Made by a program: the position numbers and the translations under genes
Notes under the pieces: model-generated
Told to the model about the DNA's origin: nothing
Seen by the model: the letters and a program-made list of their open reading frames with translations, nothing else
The model's database searches: none
Part shown: piece by piece, positions 54,300 through 63,821 of the stretch
Position numbering within the stretch: the first letter of the stretch is position 1
Layout: each line of letters starts with the position of its first letter
Source: CALLPQ01 sp964421675
GTDB taxonomy: Bacteria > Pseudomonadota > Alphaproteobacteria > Caulobacterales > Parvularculaceae
Assembly (NCBI GenBank): GCA_964421675.1
Contig: CAYQXV010000010.1
Span: 1 to 64,000, forward strand
Length of the DNA: 64,000 nt
Reading direction: 5' to 3'

Positions 54300-54542
54300 C
54301 TACTCTTTGGATCCAGCGCCAATCACTTCCCAGCGCTTCAGCTTAGACTTTGGTGCACATTCTTGAATCCGCACCAAATCACCCGCTTTAAAAGCATTTG
54401 CTTCATCGTGGGCGTGAAAACGCTTGGTACGACGCACAGTCTTTTTCAGGAGTGGATGGGTAAAAATCCGCTCCACACGTACGACAACAGTTTTGTCGCC
54501 TTTGTCGCTGACCACAGCGCCTTGCATAATTCGTTTCGGCAT
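54300..54542 (-). CDS. rpsQ: 30S ribosomal protein S17
   Basis: Small-subunit OB-fold protein, 80 residues. MPKRIMQGAVVSDKGDKTVVV and the middle HPLLKKTVRRTKRFHAHDE are typical. It ends after the RWEVIGAGSKE tail. It is separated from rplN by about 110 bases, a larger gap than in most operons, in which I see no gene. Confidence 0.97.
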   Translation of the reverse strand: MPKRIMQGAVVSDKGDKTVVVRVERIFTHPLLKKTVRRTKRFHAHDEANAFKAGDLVRIQECAPKSKLKRWEVIGAGSKE

Positions 54543-54556
54543 CGCCAGAACGCTCC

Positions 54557-54751
54557 TTAATTCGCCGCGGATTTTTGCCCAAGGATCGTTTTGACCCGAG
54601 CAATATCGCGTTTAATTTTTGACACCTGATCGGTTTTCTCAAGCTGGCCAGACGCCGCCTGAAACCTCAGGTTAAATTGTTCTTTCTTCAACTGTAAAAG
54701 CTTGTCTTTAAGCTCATCTACAGTCAGATCACGCACTTCACTCGCATTCAT
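54557..54751 (-). CDS. rpmC: 50S ribosomal protein L29
   Basis: Helical protein at the tunnel exit, 64 residues from the ATG at 54751, with GGAG 9 bases upstream; a GTG two codons above is also in frame. The DLTVDELKDKLLQLKKEQFNLRFQ (shown in part) and DIARVKTIL segments are typical. Confidence 0.97.
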   Translation of the reverse strand: MNASEVRDLTVDELKDKLLQLKKEQFNLRFQAASGQLEKTDQVSKIKRDIARVKTILGQKSAAN

Positions 54752-54763
54752 GACCACGCGCTC

Positions 54764-55177
54764 CTATTCGCCAGGACGGCGCACAATGCGCGTCTTGATC
54801 GGTAGTTTTGCAGCACCAAGCGACAAAGCATTACGTGCAACATCCTCAGGGACACCATCAATTTCGAACATGATGCGACCAGGCTTAACCCGAGCCGCCC
54901 AATATTCCGGTGAACCTTTACCTTTACCCATCCGAACTTCGGTTGGTTTTTTGGAGACAGGAACATCAGGAAAAATTCTGATCCACACCCGGCCCGCACG
55001 TTTCATGGCGCGCGTAATCGCCCGGCGTGTCGCCTCAATCTGGCGCGAGGTAATACGCTCAGGTTCCAAGGCTTTGAGGCCATAAGAACCGAAGTTCAAA
55101 TCCGTACCACCCTTAGCCACACCTTTAATGCGACCTTTGTGCTGTTTGCGGTATTTCGGCCGTTTGGGTTGCAACAT
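54764..55177 (-). CDS. rplP: 50S ribosomal protein L16
   Basis: Large-subunit protein that shapes the A-site tRNA cleft, 137 residues. MLQPKRPKYRKQHKGRIKG start, RRAITRAMKRAGRVWIRIFP and the GSPEYWAARVKPGRIMFE segment near the antibiotic-binding loop are as expected. Confidence 0.98.
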   Translation of the reverse strand: MLQPKRPKYRKQHKGRIKGVAKGGTDLNFGSYGLKALEPERITSRQIEATRRAITRAMKRAGRVWIRIFPDVPVSKKPTEVRMGKGKGSPEYWAARVKPGRIMFEIDGVPEDVARNALSLGAAKLPIKTRIVRRPGE

Positions 55178-55261
55178 GTCTAACTTCTCCGTCCCGGCAT
55201 TCCGGGCTCCAATTCCACTACTAATTTGTGTGCATCATAGTCGATGCACAAAGCCATTAAC

Positions 55262-55987
55262 TTACGAGCGATTATCACCCCGAGGACGACGATCGCCGCC
55301 GCCGCTAACACCGCCGGTTTGCGCTTCAATCAAACGACGCTCTTGCGCCATTGGATCATGCTCCATGATCTCGCCTTTAAAGATCCAGACCTTTACGCCG
55401 ATCGCACCATAAGTGGTACGCGCAGTCGCAACGCCGTAATCAATATCTGCACGAAGCGTATGCAACGGCACACGGCCCTCGCGATACCATTCCATGCGCG
55501 CAATCTCTGCACCGCCAAGACGGCCCGAAACATTACACCGAATGCCAAGACCGCCCATGCGTTGGGCTGTTTGCATCGCGCGTTTCATAGCGCGGCGAAA
55601 AGCAACCCGGCGCTCAAGCTGTTGAGCAATATTCTCTGCAACCAGCGTGGCATCAACTTCAGGTTTGCGAATTTCAACAATGTTCAAAAACGTCTCAGAA
55701 GACGATAGTTTCACAAGTTCCAACCGCAGCTTCTCAATGTCGGCGCCTTTTTTGCCGATCACCACACCCGGACGCGCAGTATAAATCGTCACTCGGCATT
55801 TTTTGTGCGGACGTTCAATAACAATCCGAGAAATGCCAGCAGCGGACAATTTCTTTTGCAGATATTTACGGATCGCAAGATCTTCGTGCAAAAGATCGCC
55901 ATAGCTACCTTTGTCCGCATACCAACGTGAATCCCACGTACGGTTGACGCCAAGGCGCAGACCAATCGGGTTTACCTTCTGACCCAT
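55262..55987 (-). CDS. rpsC: 30S ribosomal protein S3
   Basis: Head protein at the mRNA entry channel with helicase-like function, 241 residues. It starts MGQKVNPIGLRLGVNRTWDS and has a KH-domain GXXG (GVVIGKKGADIEKL). The C-terminus is Gly/Arg-rich. Its ATG shares one base with the stop of rplV (TGATG). Confidence 0.98.
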   Translation of the reverse strand: MGQKVNPIGLRLGVNRTWDSRWYADKGSYGDLLHEDLAIRKYLQKKLSAAGISRIVIERPHKKCRVTIYTARPGVVIGKKGADIEKLRLELVKLSSSETFLNIVEIRKPEVDATLVAENIAQQLERRVAFRRAMKRAMQTAQRMGGLGIRCNVSGRLGGAEIARMEWYREGRVPLHTLRADIDYGVATARTTYGAIGVKVWIFKGEIMEHDPMAQERRLIEAQTGGVSGGGDRRPRGDNRS

Positions 55988-56367
55988 CAGGCGGCCTCCT
56001 CAGCTTCTTTAACAATAATTGTAATCTCTGAAAACGGTTTCAGAATTTTACCAACCCGTCCGCGTGCGCGTGGACGCCAGCGTTTCATCACCAGGTTTTT
56101 GCCTACAAATGCCTGATCAACCACCAGTGAATCAATATCCAATCCATGGTTGTTTTCAGCGTTCGCAATCGCACTTTCCAGGCATTCCTTAACGGAAATA
56201 GCAACGCGCTTGCGCGAGAAGGTGAGATCAGCGAGCGCCTTTTCAACCTTCTGACCGCGTATCATTTGCGCGACCAGATTGATCTTTTGAGGTGACGTTT
56301 TAATCATGCGCACTTTCGCCATCGCTTGATTATCCGCAATACGGCGTGGATTTTTTGACTTACCCAT
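55987..56367 (-). CDS. rplV: 50S ribosomal protein L22
   Basis: Large-subunit protein whose loop lines the exit tunnel, 126 residues. The loop region RWRPRARGRVGKILKPFSE is visible near the C-terminus. It starts MGKSKNPRRIADN and overlaps rpsC by one base. Confidence 0.98.
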   Translation of the reverse strand: MGKSKNPRRIADNQAMAKVRMIKTSPQKINLVAQMIRGQKVEKALADLTFSRKRVAISVKECLESAIANAENNHGLDIDSLVVDQAFVGKNLVMKRWRPRARGRVGKILKPFSEITIIVKEAEEAA

Positions 56368-56369
56368 AA

Positions 56370-56648
56370 CTACTTTCTCCGCGCTTTCTTATCTGCGCCG
56401 TGGCCGTAATAGGTTCGCGTTGGTGAAAACTCACCAAGCTTATGGCCAACCATATCTTCAGTGATATGGACTGGGATGAATTTTTGTCCGTTATAAACGT
56501 TGAACGTAAGCCCAACGAATTGCGGCAATATAGTCGAACGTCGCGACCATGTTTTTACACCGCCTTTGTGCCCACCACCTGATGCATCCTCAACTTTCTT
56601 GAGGAGGTAGCGATCTACAAATGGGCCTTTCCAGACTGAACGAGTCAT
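56370..56648 (-). CDS. rpsS: 30S ribosomal protein S19
   Basis: Head protein contacting tRNA, 92 residues. MTRSVWKGPFVDRYLLKK, KTWSRRSTILPQFVG and HKLGEFSPTRTYYGHGADKK are exactly the family pattern. It is 2 bases from rplV. Confidence 0.98.
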   Translation of the reverse strand: MTRSVWKGPFVDRYLLKKVEDASGGGHKGGVKTWSRRSTILPQFVGLTFNVYNGQKFIPVHITEDMVGHKLGEFSPTRTYYGHGADKKARRK

Positions 56649-56666
56649 ACTTTATCTCCGCCGCTC

Positions 56667-57503
56667 TTATTTCTTCTTGCGCGCATGGCGCGAGCGAATG
56701 ATGAATTTATCGGTTTGTTTATTCTTACGTGTACGCGCGCCTTTAGTAGGTTTACCCCACGGCGTAACAGGATGACGCCCACCCGATGTACGCCCTTCAC
56801 CACCACCATGAGGGTGATCAACAGGGTTCATAACAACACCGCGAACAGAAGGACGCTTACCTTTGTGACGGTTGCGACCGGCTTTGCCGAGATTTTGGTT
56901 CATATGGTCTGCATTAGAGACCGCACCAACCGTTGCCATGCATTCGCCGGAAATGACGCGCACTTCACCGGACTGCAACCTGATTTGCGCCATTGCACCG
57001 TCGCGGCCAACAAGCTGTGCATACGCACCGGCCGCCCTTGCAAGCTGAGCACCTTTGCCAGGCTTCATTTCCAAATTATGGATAATCGTCCCAACAGGAA
57101 TGTTCTTCAGATACATCGCATTGCCAGGCTTCACATCAGCCTTGGCGCTCGCAATGATTTTATCGCCAGCTTTCAGACGCTGCGGCGCGATAATATAGGA
57201 AAGCTCACCATCAATATATTTCACCAAAGCAATAAATGCTGTGCGGTTTGGATCATATTCCAGACGCTCAACCTTGGCTTCAATATCGAACTTGCGACGC
57301 TTGAAATCGACTTTACGGTAAGTGCGTTTCGCACCGCCGCCGCGACGACGCATAGTGATGCGGCCTTTATTGTTCCGGCCCCCTTTTGAAGACAGACCTT
57401 CGGTCAGGGTCTTCTCAGGTTTGCCAGCCCAAAGCTCTGATCGATCAACCAATACCAATTGGCGACGCGAGGGAGAGGTCGGATTGAATTTTCTTAACGC
57501 CAT
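56667..57503 (-). CDS. rplB: 50S ribosomal protein L2
   Basis: Large-subunit protein needed for peptidyl transferase activity and subunit association, 278 residues. MALRKFNPTSPSRRQLV start, the RPSVRGVVMNPVDHPHGGGE stretch (conserved histidine region) and the C-terminal basic tail are typical. Confidence 0.98.
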   Translation of the reverse strand: MALRKFNPTSPSRRQLVLVDRSELWAGKPEKTLTEGLSSKGGRNNKGRITMRRRGGGAKRTYRKVDFKRRKFDIEAKVERLEYDPNRTAFIALVKYIDGELSYIIAPQRLKAGDKIIASAKADVKPGNAMYLKNIPVGTIIHNLEMKPGKGAQLARAAGAYAQLVGRDGAMAQIRLQSGEVRVISGECMATVGAVSNADHMNQNLGKAGRNRHKGKRPSVRGVVMNPVDHPHGGGEGRTSGGRHPVTPWGKPTKGARTRKNKQTDKFIIRSRHARKKK

Positions 57504-57591
57504 TGTTCGTTTTCCGTATGTGCCGTTTTAGGCTTTTATATAGACAATGCTGCCTAATCAGGTCGTCGCCGTTACCGGCGCCAGCCCATGT

Positions 57592-57888
57592 TTAAAGTCC
57601 AGTCGAAATGTCGATGGAATGTCCATCCTCTAATGTAACGATCGCTTTTTTGATCGTTGAACGCGTATATTTAAATCCGCGAAATGCTTTGTTCTTACCT
57701 TTTTGGCGCAAAGTGTTCACAGATTTCACTTTAACCTTGAACAACGCCTCAACCGCCTCGCTAATTTCCGGCTTCGATGCATCAATTGGTACACGGAAAA
57801 CCACCTGATTGTTCTCGCCCATAATGGTCGATTTTTCAGTGATCACCGGCGAGATCAGCGTATTGTAATATTTTTCTGCAGTGCTCAT
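57592..57888 (-). CDS. rplW: 50S ribosomal protein L23
   Basis: Exit-site protein that docks trigger factor and SRP, 98 residues. The open frame starts at a TTG at 57894, but the ATG at 57888 has AGGA 9 bases upstream and gives MSTAEKYYNTLISPVITEKS. The RGFKYTRSTIKKAIVTLE C-terminal part is typical. It begins 11 bases after the rplD stop. Confidence 0.97.
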   Translation of the reverse strand: MSTAEKYYNTLISPVITEKSTIMGENNQVVFRVPIDASKPEISEAVEALFKVKVKSVNTLRQKGKNKAFRGFKYTRSTIKKAIVTLEDGHSIDISTGL

Positions 57889-57899
57889 CACCAATTATC

Positions 57900-58520
57900 C
57901 TATTTCAGCCGCGCTTGAAGACTTGCAATTGCTGCTTTCGTCAACACCAATTTTTCACGACGGAGAATGTCGTAAACATTTGCGCCCATCACCGGCAGCA
58001 CATCAACATCAGGAATATTGCGTGTTGCAAGGCCAAAGCTTTCATTGACTTCTGCATCAACCAAAAGCGCATTTTTGACGCCAAGTTTTTCAAAGGCAGC
58101 AATAACAGTCTTTGTCTTTGGGTCTTCCATGACCGCATCATCAATGACCAGCAATTCACCAGCAGTCTGCTTTGCAGAGAGCGCGTGACATAGCGCCAAG
58201 CGACGAACGCGTTTTGGTAAACCAATCGCGTGGCTGCGCGGGCGAGGACCATGGGCCTTACCGCCGCCAACAAAAATCGGCGCCTTGCGATCACCATGAC
58301 GAGCACCGCCGCCACCTTTTTGCTTACCGAACTTTTTGCCTGTACGGTTCACTTCATTACGCTCTTTAGCGTGATGGGTTCCCTGTTGGCGTTTCGCGAG
58401 TTGATAAACAACACAGCGATGCAAAATATCTTTACGCGGCTCCAATCCAAAAATCTCATCATCGAGATCTATAGATCCAGCTTTTTTGGCGTCATCAAAG
58501 GAGAGGATATCTGCCTTCAT
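57900..58520 (-). CDS. rplD: 50S ribosomal protein L4
   Basis: Large-subunit protein with a tunnel-lining loop, 206 residues. The loop region KQKGGGGARHGDRKAPIFVGGG is visible (residues about 68-89, shown in part). In E. coli L4 also represses the S10 operon. Its start overlaps the rplC stop by 4 bases. Confidence 0.98.
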   Translation of the reverse strand: MKADILSFDDAKKAGSIDLDDEIFGLEPRKDILHRCVVYQLAKRQQGTHHAKERNEVNRTGKKFGKQKGGGGARHGDRKAPIFVGGGKAHGPRPRSHAIGLPKRVRRLALCHALSAKQTAGELLVIDDAVMEDPKTKTVIAAFEKLGVKNALLVDAEVNESFGLATRNIPDVDVLPVMGANVYDILRREKLVLTKAAIASLQARLK

Positions 58521-59530
58521 GATGCTTCTCCATCAGTTTTGGACGCCTGCTTCTTGCGAATTTTGGCAACCAGATCCTGGTCAACTTTCGAACGCGGCTC
58601 GCCGCCATCAATCATTTCTTGCGCCTGAACAACCCACTCTTCTTTCGCAGCCTGATCAGTAACACCTAATTTCTCAAACAATGCAGCGCGCTCATCATCA
58701 GACAAGGCAACCAACTGAGTGAGTTTTTCAATACCCTCAGCCTTCAGCGCTTCTTCAGTCTTTGGACCAATGCCATCAACCAACACGATCAAGTCAATCG
58801 CATCATCAAAACCCGCAGACGGCGCACCGCCATCAGATTTTGCAGGTGCAGATTTCTTTTCAAGAATTGCCGCCGGCAAAGGAACATCTTTGGGCACCGG
58901 ACGCTTAACCGCATCACGGACCATCACCCAACCGCCTTTGGAACCGGGAACGGCACCTTTGATAAGAATTAGGCCGCGATCTGCATCAGTGCGCACAATC
59001 TCCAAATTTTGTGTCGTGCGGCGACGATTACCCATTTGGCCAGCCATCTTCTTACCTTTGAAGACTTTACCAGGATCCTGGCACTGACCGGTTGAACCGT
59101 GTGAACGGTGAGAAATCGAAACACCGTGCGTCGCGCGAAGACCGCCAAAATTATGACGCTTCATCGCACCAGCAAAACCCTTACCAATGGTAACGCCGCT
59201 GACGTCAACTTTCTGACCAATCAGAAAATGTTCCGCGGAAAGCTCTGCACCAACCTCAACAAGATTATCAGATGAAACCCGAAACTCGGCAAGACGCAGC
59301 TTTGGCTCAACATTCGCCGCAGCAAACTGACCGCGCATCGCTTTGTTGGTCCGAGAAACCTTACGTACACCCGCGCCCAATTGAACCGCAGAATATCCGT
59401 TCTTTTCTTCTGTGCGCTGACCAGTAACCTGACAGCCCTCAAGCTGTAAAACGGTAACAGGGATATGCACCCCGTCTTCCGAATAGATCCTTGTCATGCC
59501 CATTTTCTTGGCGATCAAACCCGTCCGCAT
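58517..59530 (-). CDS. rplC: 50S ribosomal protein L3 with extra C-terminal domain
   Basis: Primary assembly protein of the large subunit near the peptidyl transferase centre. The normal L3 is residues 1-215 (MRTGLIAKKMGMTRI start, GVSISHRSHGSTGQCQDPGK and the tip FKGKKMAGQMGNRR). After a linker (about 225-243) an additional domain (about 245-330) follows, with VDGIGPKTEEALKAEGIEK. It is 71/83 identical to the domain at the end of L15. Ordinary L3 is about 210 residues; this protein is 337. I start at the ATG at 59530, with AGGAG 8 bases before it; the frame also opens one codon earlier at a GTG. The copies differ mainly by synonymous DNA changes, suggesting selection on the protein sequence. 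Confidence 0.95.
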   Translation of the reverse strand: MRTGLIAKKMGMTRIYSEDGVHIPVTVLQLEGCQVTGQRTEEKNGYSAVQLGAGVRKVSRTNKAMRGQFAAANVEPKLRLAEFRVSSDNLVEVGAELSAEHFLIGQKVDVSGVTIGKGFAGAMKRHNFGGLRATHGVSISHRSHGSTGQCQDPGKVFKGKKMAGQMGNRRRTTQNLEIVRTDADRGLILIKGAVPGSKGGWVMVRDAVKRPVPKDVPLPAAILEKKSAPAKSDGGAPSAGFDDAIDLIVLVDGIGPKTEEALKAEGIEKLTQLVALSDDERAALFEKLGVTDQAAKEEWVVQAQEMIDGGEPRSKVDQDLVAKIRKKQASKTDGEAS

Positions 59531-59566
59531 CACCTGTTCTCCTAATTCCTGTACTCGTAACGGCCG

Positions 59567-59878
59567 TTAAGCGCCGAGACGAATTTCGACATCAACACCA
59601 GCTGAGAGGTCGAGTTTCATAAGCGCATCAACCGTTTGAGGGGTTGGATCGACAATGTCGAGAACCCGCTTGTGGGTGCGCATTTCAAATTGCTCACGGC
59701 TCTTTTTATTCACATGAGGAGAACGGTTAACCGTGTACCGTTCAATGCGTGTTGGCAGCGGAATAGGACCGCGAATCTGCGCCCCTGTTCGTTTGGCCGT
59801 GTTCACGATCTCTTTCGCCGAAGCGTCGAGCACGCGATGATCAAATGCCTTCAGCCGTATGCGGATATTTTGTTGCAT
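59567..59878 (-). CDS. rpsJ: 30S ribosomal protein S10
   Basis: Head protein of the small subunit and NusE antitermination factor, 103 residues. MQQNIRIRLKAFDHRVLD start and the typical IRGPIPLPTRIERYTVNRSP with the HKRVLDIVDPTPQTVDALM segment are present. It is the first gene of the S10 operon, following tuf after a terminator-like hairpin. Confidence 0.98.
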   Translation of the reverse strand: MQQNIRIRLKAFDHRVLDASAKEIVNTAKRTGAQIRGPIPLPTRIERYTVNRSPHVNKKSREQFEMRTHKRVLDIVDPTPQTVDALMKLDLSAGVDVEIRLGA

Positions 59879-59940
59879 AATAAAAACGCTTCGTTCGTTA
59901 TTCGTAAGGTCTAACTATCGCCCGAATGGCGGGGGTACTC

Positions 59941-59974
59941 AAAAGCAAGCGGGCCACCCGAAGGAGGCCCGCTT
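59941..59974 (-). terminator. Hairpin terminator between tuf and rpsJ
   Basis: On minus a 9-pair stem (AAGCGGGCC/GGCCCGCTT, 59974-59966 with 59955-59947), extended by CC/GG around a CGAA-type loop, is followed by GC and TTTT. It lies just after the tuf stop and 63 bases before rpsJ, so it separates the str operon from the S10 operon or attenuates read-through. Confidence 0.75.
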
Positions 59975-59986
59975 AATATTTTTCGA

Positions 59987-61162
59987 CTATTCTACAATCT
60001 TCGCAACGATACCAGCACCAACTGTGCGGCCACCTTCACGGATCGCAAAACGGAGTTTTTCTTCCATGGCGATTGGCACAATCAGTTCAACGTTAACTTC
60101 AACATTGTCACCAGGCATCACCATTTCCGTACCGTCTTTCAATGTAACAACACCTGTCACATCGGTTGTACGGAAGTAGAACTGTGGACGATAGTTTGTG
60201 AAAAATGGCGTATGACGGCCACCTTCTTCTTTTGTCAGAATATAGGCTTCTGCAACAAACTTCGTGTGCGGTGTAACTGAACCAGGCTTACAAAGGACCT
60301 GTCCACGCTCAACAGCCTCACGGTCGATACCGCGAAGAAGAACACCAACATTGTCACCAGCTTCACCGCGATCAAGCAGCTTGCGGAACATTTCAACACC
60401 AGTACATGTTGTTTTCTGTGTGTCTTTGATGCCGATAATTTCAAGCTCGTCACCAACATTAACAACACCGCGTTCAACACGGCCCGTTACCACTGTACCG
60501 CGACCAGAGATTGAGAACACATCCTCAATCGGTAGCAGGAATGGCTGATCAACTGGACGCTCAGGTGTTGGAATATATTCGTCAACCTGCGCCATCAGTT
60601 CTTTAATAGCGTTCTCACCAATTTCTGGTGTTTTGCCTTCCATCGCAGCCAATGCTGAGCCTTTGATGATAGGAATATCATCGCCAGGGAAATCATATGA
60701 AGACAACAGCTCACGAATTTCCATTTCAACAAGTTCGATAAGCTCTTCGTCATCGACTTGGTCAACTTTGTTCATGAAAACAACGATCGCAGGAACACCA
60801 ACCTGACGAGCAAGCAGAATGTGCTCGCGCGTTTGTGGCATCGGACCATCGGCTGCGTTCACAACCAGGATCGCACCGTCCATTTGCGCCGCACCGGTGA
60901 TCATGTTTTTCACATAGTCAGCGTGTCCAGGGCAATCAACGTGCGCATAGTGACGATTGTCAGTTTCATATTCCACGTGCGCCGTAGAAATAGTGATTCC
61001 GCGCGCTTTTTCTTCTGGCGCACCATCAATTTCATCATAGGCTTTGAAGTCACCAAAATATTTGGTGATCGCTGCCGTCAGCGTTGTTTTCCCATGGTCA
61101 ACGTGACCGATTGTGCCGATATTGGCATGGGGTTTAGTACGTTCAAACTTTTCTTTAGCCAT
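59987..61162 (-). CDS. tuf: Elongation factor Tu
   Basis: GTPase that delivers aminoacyl-tRNA to the ribosome, 391 residues. G1 GHVDHGKT, G3 DCPGHADY and G4 NKVD are all present, as are the C-terminal beta domains ending RTVGAGIVAKIVE. It follows fusA. A second tuf copy, if any, is not in this window. Confidence 0.99.
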   Translation of the reverse strand: MAKEKFERTKPHANIGTIGHVDHGKTTLTAAITKYFGDFKAYDEIDGAPEEKARGITISTAHVEYETDNRHYAHVDCPGHADYVKNMITGAAQMDGAILVVNAADGPMPQTREHILLARQVGVPAIVVFMNKVDQVDDEELIELVEMEIRELLSSYDFPGDDIPIIKGSALAAMEGKTPEIGENAIKELMAQVDEYIPTPERPVDQPFLLPIEDVFSISGRGTVVTGRVERGVVNVGDELEIIGIKDTQKTTCTGVEMFRKLLDRGEAGDNVGVLLRGIDREAVERGQVLCKPGSVTPHTKFVAEAYILTKEEGGRHTPFFTNYRPQFYFRTTDVTGVVTLKDGTEMVMPGDNVEVNVELIVPIAMEEKLRFAIREGGRTVGAGIVAKIVE

Positions 61163-61226
61163 CTTGCATTCTCCAACTTCTGACGACTGATATTAAATCA
61201 ATGACTTACAAACACACGCTGCGGTT

Positions 61227-63305
61227 TTACCCAACAAGACGCGCTTTCACTTCTTCTTCGACTGCCTTAGGCACGAGAGCATAGTGATCGAACTGCATGG
61301 TGTAGTTCGCACGCCCCTGGGTAGCCGAACGCAGATTATTCACATACCCAAACATATTGGCGAGCGGCACCATCGCATGAACGACATTAGCGTTGCCGCG
61401 CATTTCCTGATCCTGAATTTGACCACGACGGGAATTCAGATCACCAATAACTGTTCCGGTATAGTCTTCAGGTGTTACAACCTCGACCTTCATGACCGGT
61501 TCCAACAGAGCAAGACCAAGCTCGCTCTTATTCTCACGAAGCGCGCCGCGAGCGGCAATCTCAAACGCAAGAACCGAAGAATCCACATCGTGAAACGCGC
61601 CATCATAGAGTTCAATTCTGAAATCAAGAATTGGGAACCCAACCAGAAGACCGGCTTCACGGATTGAATTGATGCCTTTTTCAACACCGGGAATATATTC
61701 CCGAGGAATTGAACCACCAACAATCTGACTTTCAAACTGATAACCTTCGCCAGGCTCAGTCGGGATAACGCGGAATTTCACGCGCGCAAACTGACCAGAA
61801 CCACCGGACTGTTTCTTGTGCGTGTAATCAATGTCAGTTTCTTTCGTAATTTTTTCACGATAAGCAACTTGCGGTGCACCAATATTGGCTTCCACATTGA
61901 ATTCACGCTTCATGCGATCAACAAGAATATCGAGGTGAAGCTCACCCATACCTTTAATGATCGTCTGACCAGACTCTTCATCAGAAGAAACACGGAATGA
62001 AGGATCTTCAGCAGCAAGACGCTGAAGCGCAACACCCATTTTCTCTTGGTCCGCTTTTGTTTTTGGCTCAACAGCAAGCTCGATAACTGGATCAGGGAAT
62101 TCCATCCGCTCAAGAATAACCGGCTTACCGGCATCACACAGCGTATCACCCGTTGTTGTATCTTTAAGACCAGCAATCGCAACAATATCGCCCGCGCGCG
62201 CTTCTTTAATGTCCTCACGGTCGTCCGAGTGCATCATATACATCCGGCCAACGCGCTCTTTTTTACCCTTAACCGTATTAAGAACAGAACTACCCTGCTC
62301 CATTACGCCTGAGTATAAACGGCAGAACGTTAGTGAACCAACGAATGGGTCGTTCATGATTTTAAACGCAAGCATGGAGAGCGGCTCATCATCAGCTGAC
62401 TTGCGAACCATTTCTTCTTCCGTATCAGGATGAATACCCTTGATAGCAGGAACCTCAACCGGGCTTGGCAGAAAATCAACAACCGCATCCAGCATTGGCT
62501 GAACACCTTTGTTCTTAAAGGCTGAACCACAAAGAACCGGGTGGAATTCCACCTCGCACGTTCCCTTGCGGATCAGTCTTTTAATCGTATCAACATCAGG
62601 CTCATCGCCCTCAAGATAAGCTTCCATTACAGCTTCATCGAGCTCAACGACCGTTTCGATCATTTTCTCACGATATTCAGCAGCTTTGTCAGCGAGATCA
62701 GCAGGAATATCTTCCTCATGGAAAGACGCGCCGAGATCTTCTGCGTCCCAGATAATCGCCTTCATTTTAAGAAGATCAATCACCCCAGCAAAATCTGATT
62801 CAGCGCCAACAGGCAGCTGCAGAATAACTGTTTTACACGCTAAGCGATCGTGGATGGTGTCGACTGAATTGTAAAAATCCGCGCCCAGCTTATCCATCTT
62901 ATTGATGAAAAACATCCGCGGGACATTATACTTGTCGCCCTGACGCCAAACTGTTTCCGTTTGCGGCTCCACACCAGCATTGGCATCAAGCAGCGCAACC
63001 GCGCCATCGAGAACACGCAATGACCGTTCGACCTCAATGGTGAAATCAACGTGTCCTGGTGTGTCAATAATATTGAGACGTTTATCGTTCCAAAAACAGG
63101 TGGTCGCAGCAGACGTGATCGTAATGCCGCGCTCTTGCTCTTGCTCCATCCAATCCATGGTAGCCGCACCATCATGGACCTCACCGATTTTGTGGCTTTT
63201 ACCTGTATAGTAAAGGACACGTTCGGTTGTTGTGGTCTTGCCAGCATCAATGTGCGCCATGATGCCGAAATTCCGATAATCCTCGATTTTGTGCGTGCGA
63301 GACAT
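61227..63305 (-). CDS. fusA: Elongation factor G
   Basis: Translocation GTPase, 692 residues from the ATG at 63305, with AAGGA 9 bases upstream; a GTG just above is also in frame. The G1 AHIDAGKTTTTE, DTPGHVDF and NKMDK motifs and the EF-G domain IV segments (GGSGQFARVKFRVIP) are seen. It lies between rpsG and tuf. Confidence 0.99.
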   Translation of the reverse strand: MSRTHKIEDYRNFGIMAHIDAGKTTTTERVLYYTGKSHKIGEVHDGAATMDWMEQEQERGITITSAATTCFWNDKRLNIIDTPGHVDFTIEVERSLRVLDGAVALLDANAGVEPQTETVWRQGDKYNVPRMFFINKMDKLGADFYNSVDTIHDRLACKTVILQLPVGAESDFAGVIDLLKMKAIIWDAEDLGASFHEEDIPADLADKAAEYREKMIETVVELDEAVMEAYLEGDEPDVDTIKRLIRKGTCEVEFHPVLCGSAFKNKGVQPMLDAVVDFLPSPVEVPAIKGIHPDTEEEMVRKSADDEPLSMLAFKIMNDPFVGSLTFCRLYSGVMEQGSSVLNTVKGKKERVGRMYMMHSDDREDIKEARAGDIVAIAGLKDTTTGDTLCDAGKPVILERMEFPDPVIELAVEPKTKADQEKMGVALQRLAAEDPSFRVSSDEESGQTIIKGMGELHLDILVDRMKREFNVEANIGAPQVAYREKITKETDIDYTHKKQSGGSGQFARVKFRVIPTEPGEGYQFESQIVGGSIPREYIPGVEKGINSIREAGLLVGFPILDFRIELYDGAFHDVDSSVLAFEIAARGALRENKSELGLALLEPVMKVEVVTPEDYTGTVIGDLNSRRGQIQDQEMRGNANVVHAMVPLANMFGYVNNLRSATQGRANYTMQFDHYALVPKAVEEEVKARLVG

Positions 63306-63339
63306 CACAAAGTTTCCTTAAAACTCAAAGTTATTGTTG

Positions 63340-63810
63340 CTACCAGCGATAATGCGAAAATGCGCGATTGGCTTCCGCCATCTTGTGCGTATCTTCACGC
63401 TTCTTGACTGAAGCTCCGCGATTTTGCGCAGCATCCATAATTTCATTCGACAAACGATCAACCATGGTTGTTTCGTTGCGCTTGCGTGCTGCGCCAATAA
63501 TCCACCGCATGGCGAGCGCTAATTTACGATCAGGGCGAACCTCAACAGGAACCTGATAGGTCGCACCACCAACGCGGCGCGAACGCACCTCAATCGCAGG
63601 CGTTACATTGTCGAGGGCCTCGCGGAATAATTCCAGCGGCGGGCGCTTCAACTTGTCTTCGATACGATCAAATGCGCCGTATACAATTTTTTCTGCCGCG
63701 GATTTTTTTCCGTCAAGCATGATGTAATTCATGAACTTGGAAACCGTTAGGTCTCCAAACTTCGGGTCCGGATGGACAACGCGTTTTTCTGCGCGGTGAC
63801 GACGTGACAT
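63340..63810 (-). CDS. rpsG: 30S ribosomal protein S7
   Basis: 16S rRNA 3'-major-domain assembly protein, 156 residues. MSRRHRAEKRVVHPDPKFGDL start, GGKKSAAE-like (here DGKKSAAEKIVYGAF), and RKLALAMRWIIGAARKR are typical. In E. coli S7 also represses the str operon. It follows rpsL after 11 bases. Confidence 0.98.
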   Translation of the reverse strand: MSRRHRAEKRVVHPDPKFGDLTVSKFMNYIMLDGKKSAAEKIVYGAFDRIEDKLKRPPLELFREALDNVTPAIEVRSRRVGGATYQVPVEVRPDRKLALAMRWIIGAARKRNETTMVDRLSNEIMDAAQNRGASVKKREDTHKMAEANRAFSHYRW

Positions 63811-63821
63811 AGTCTAAATCC

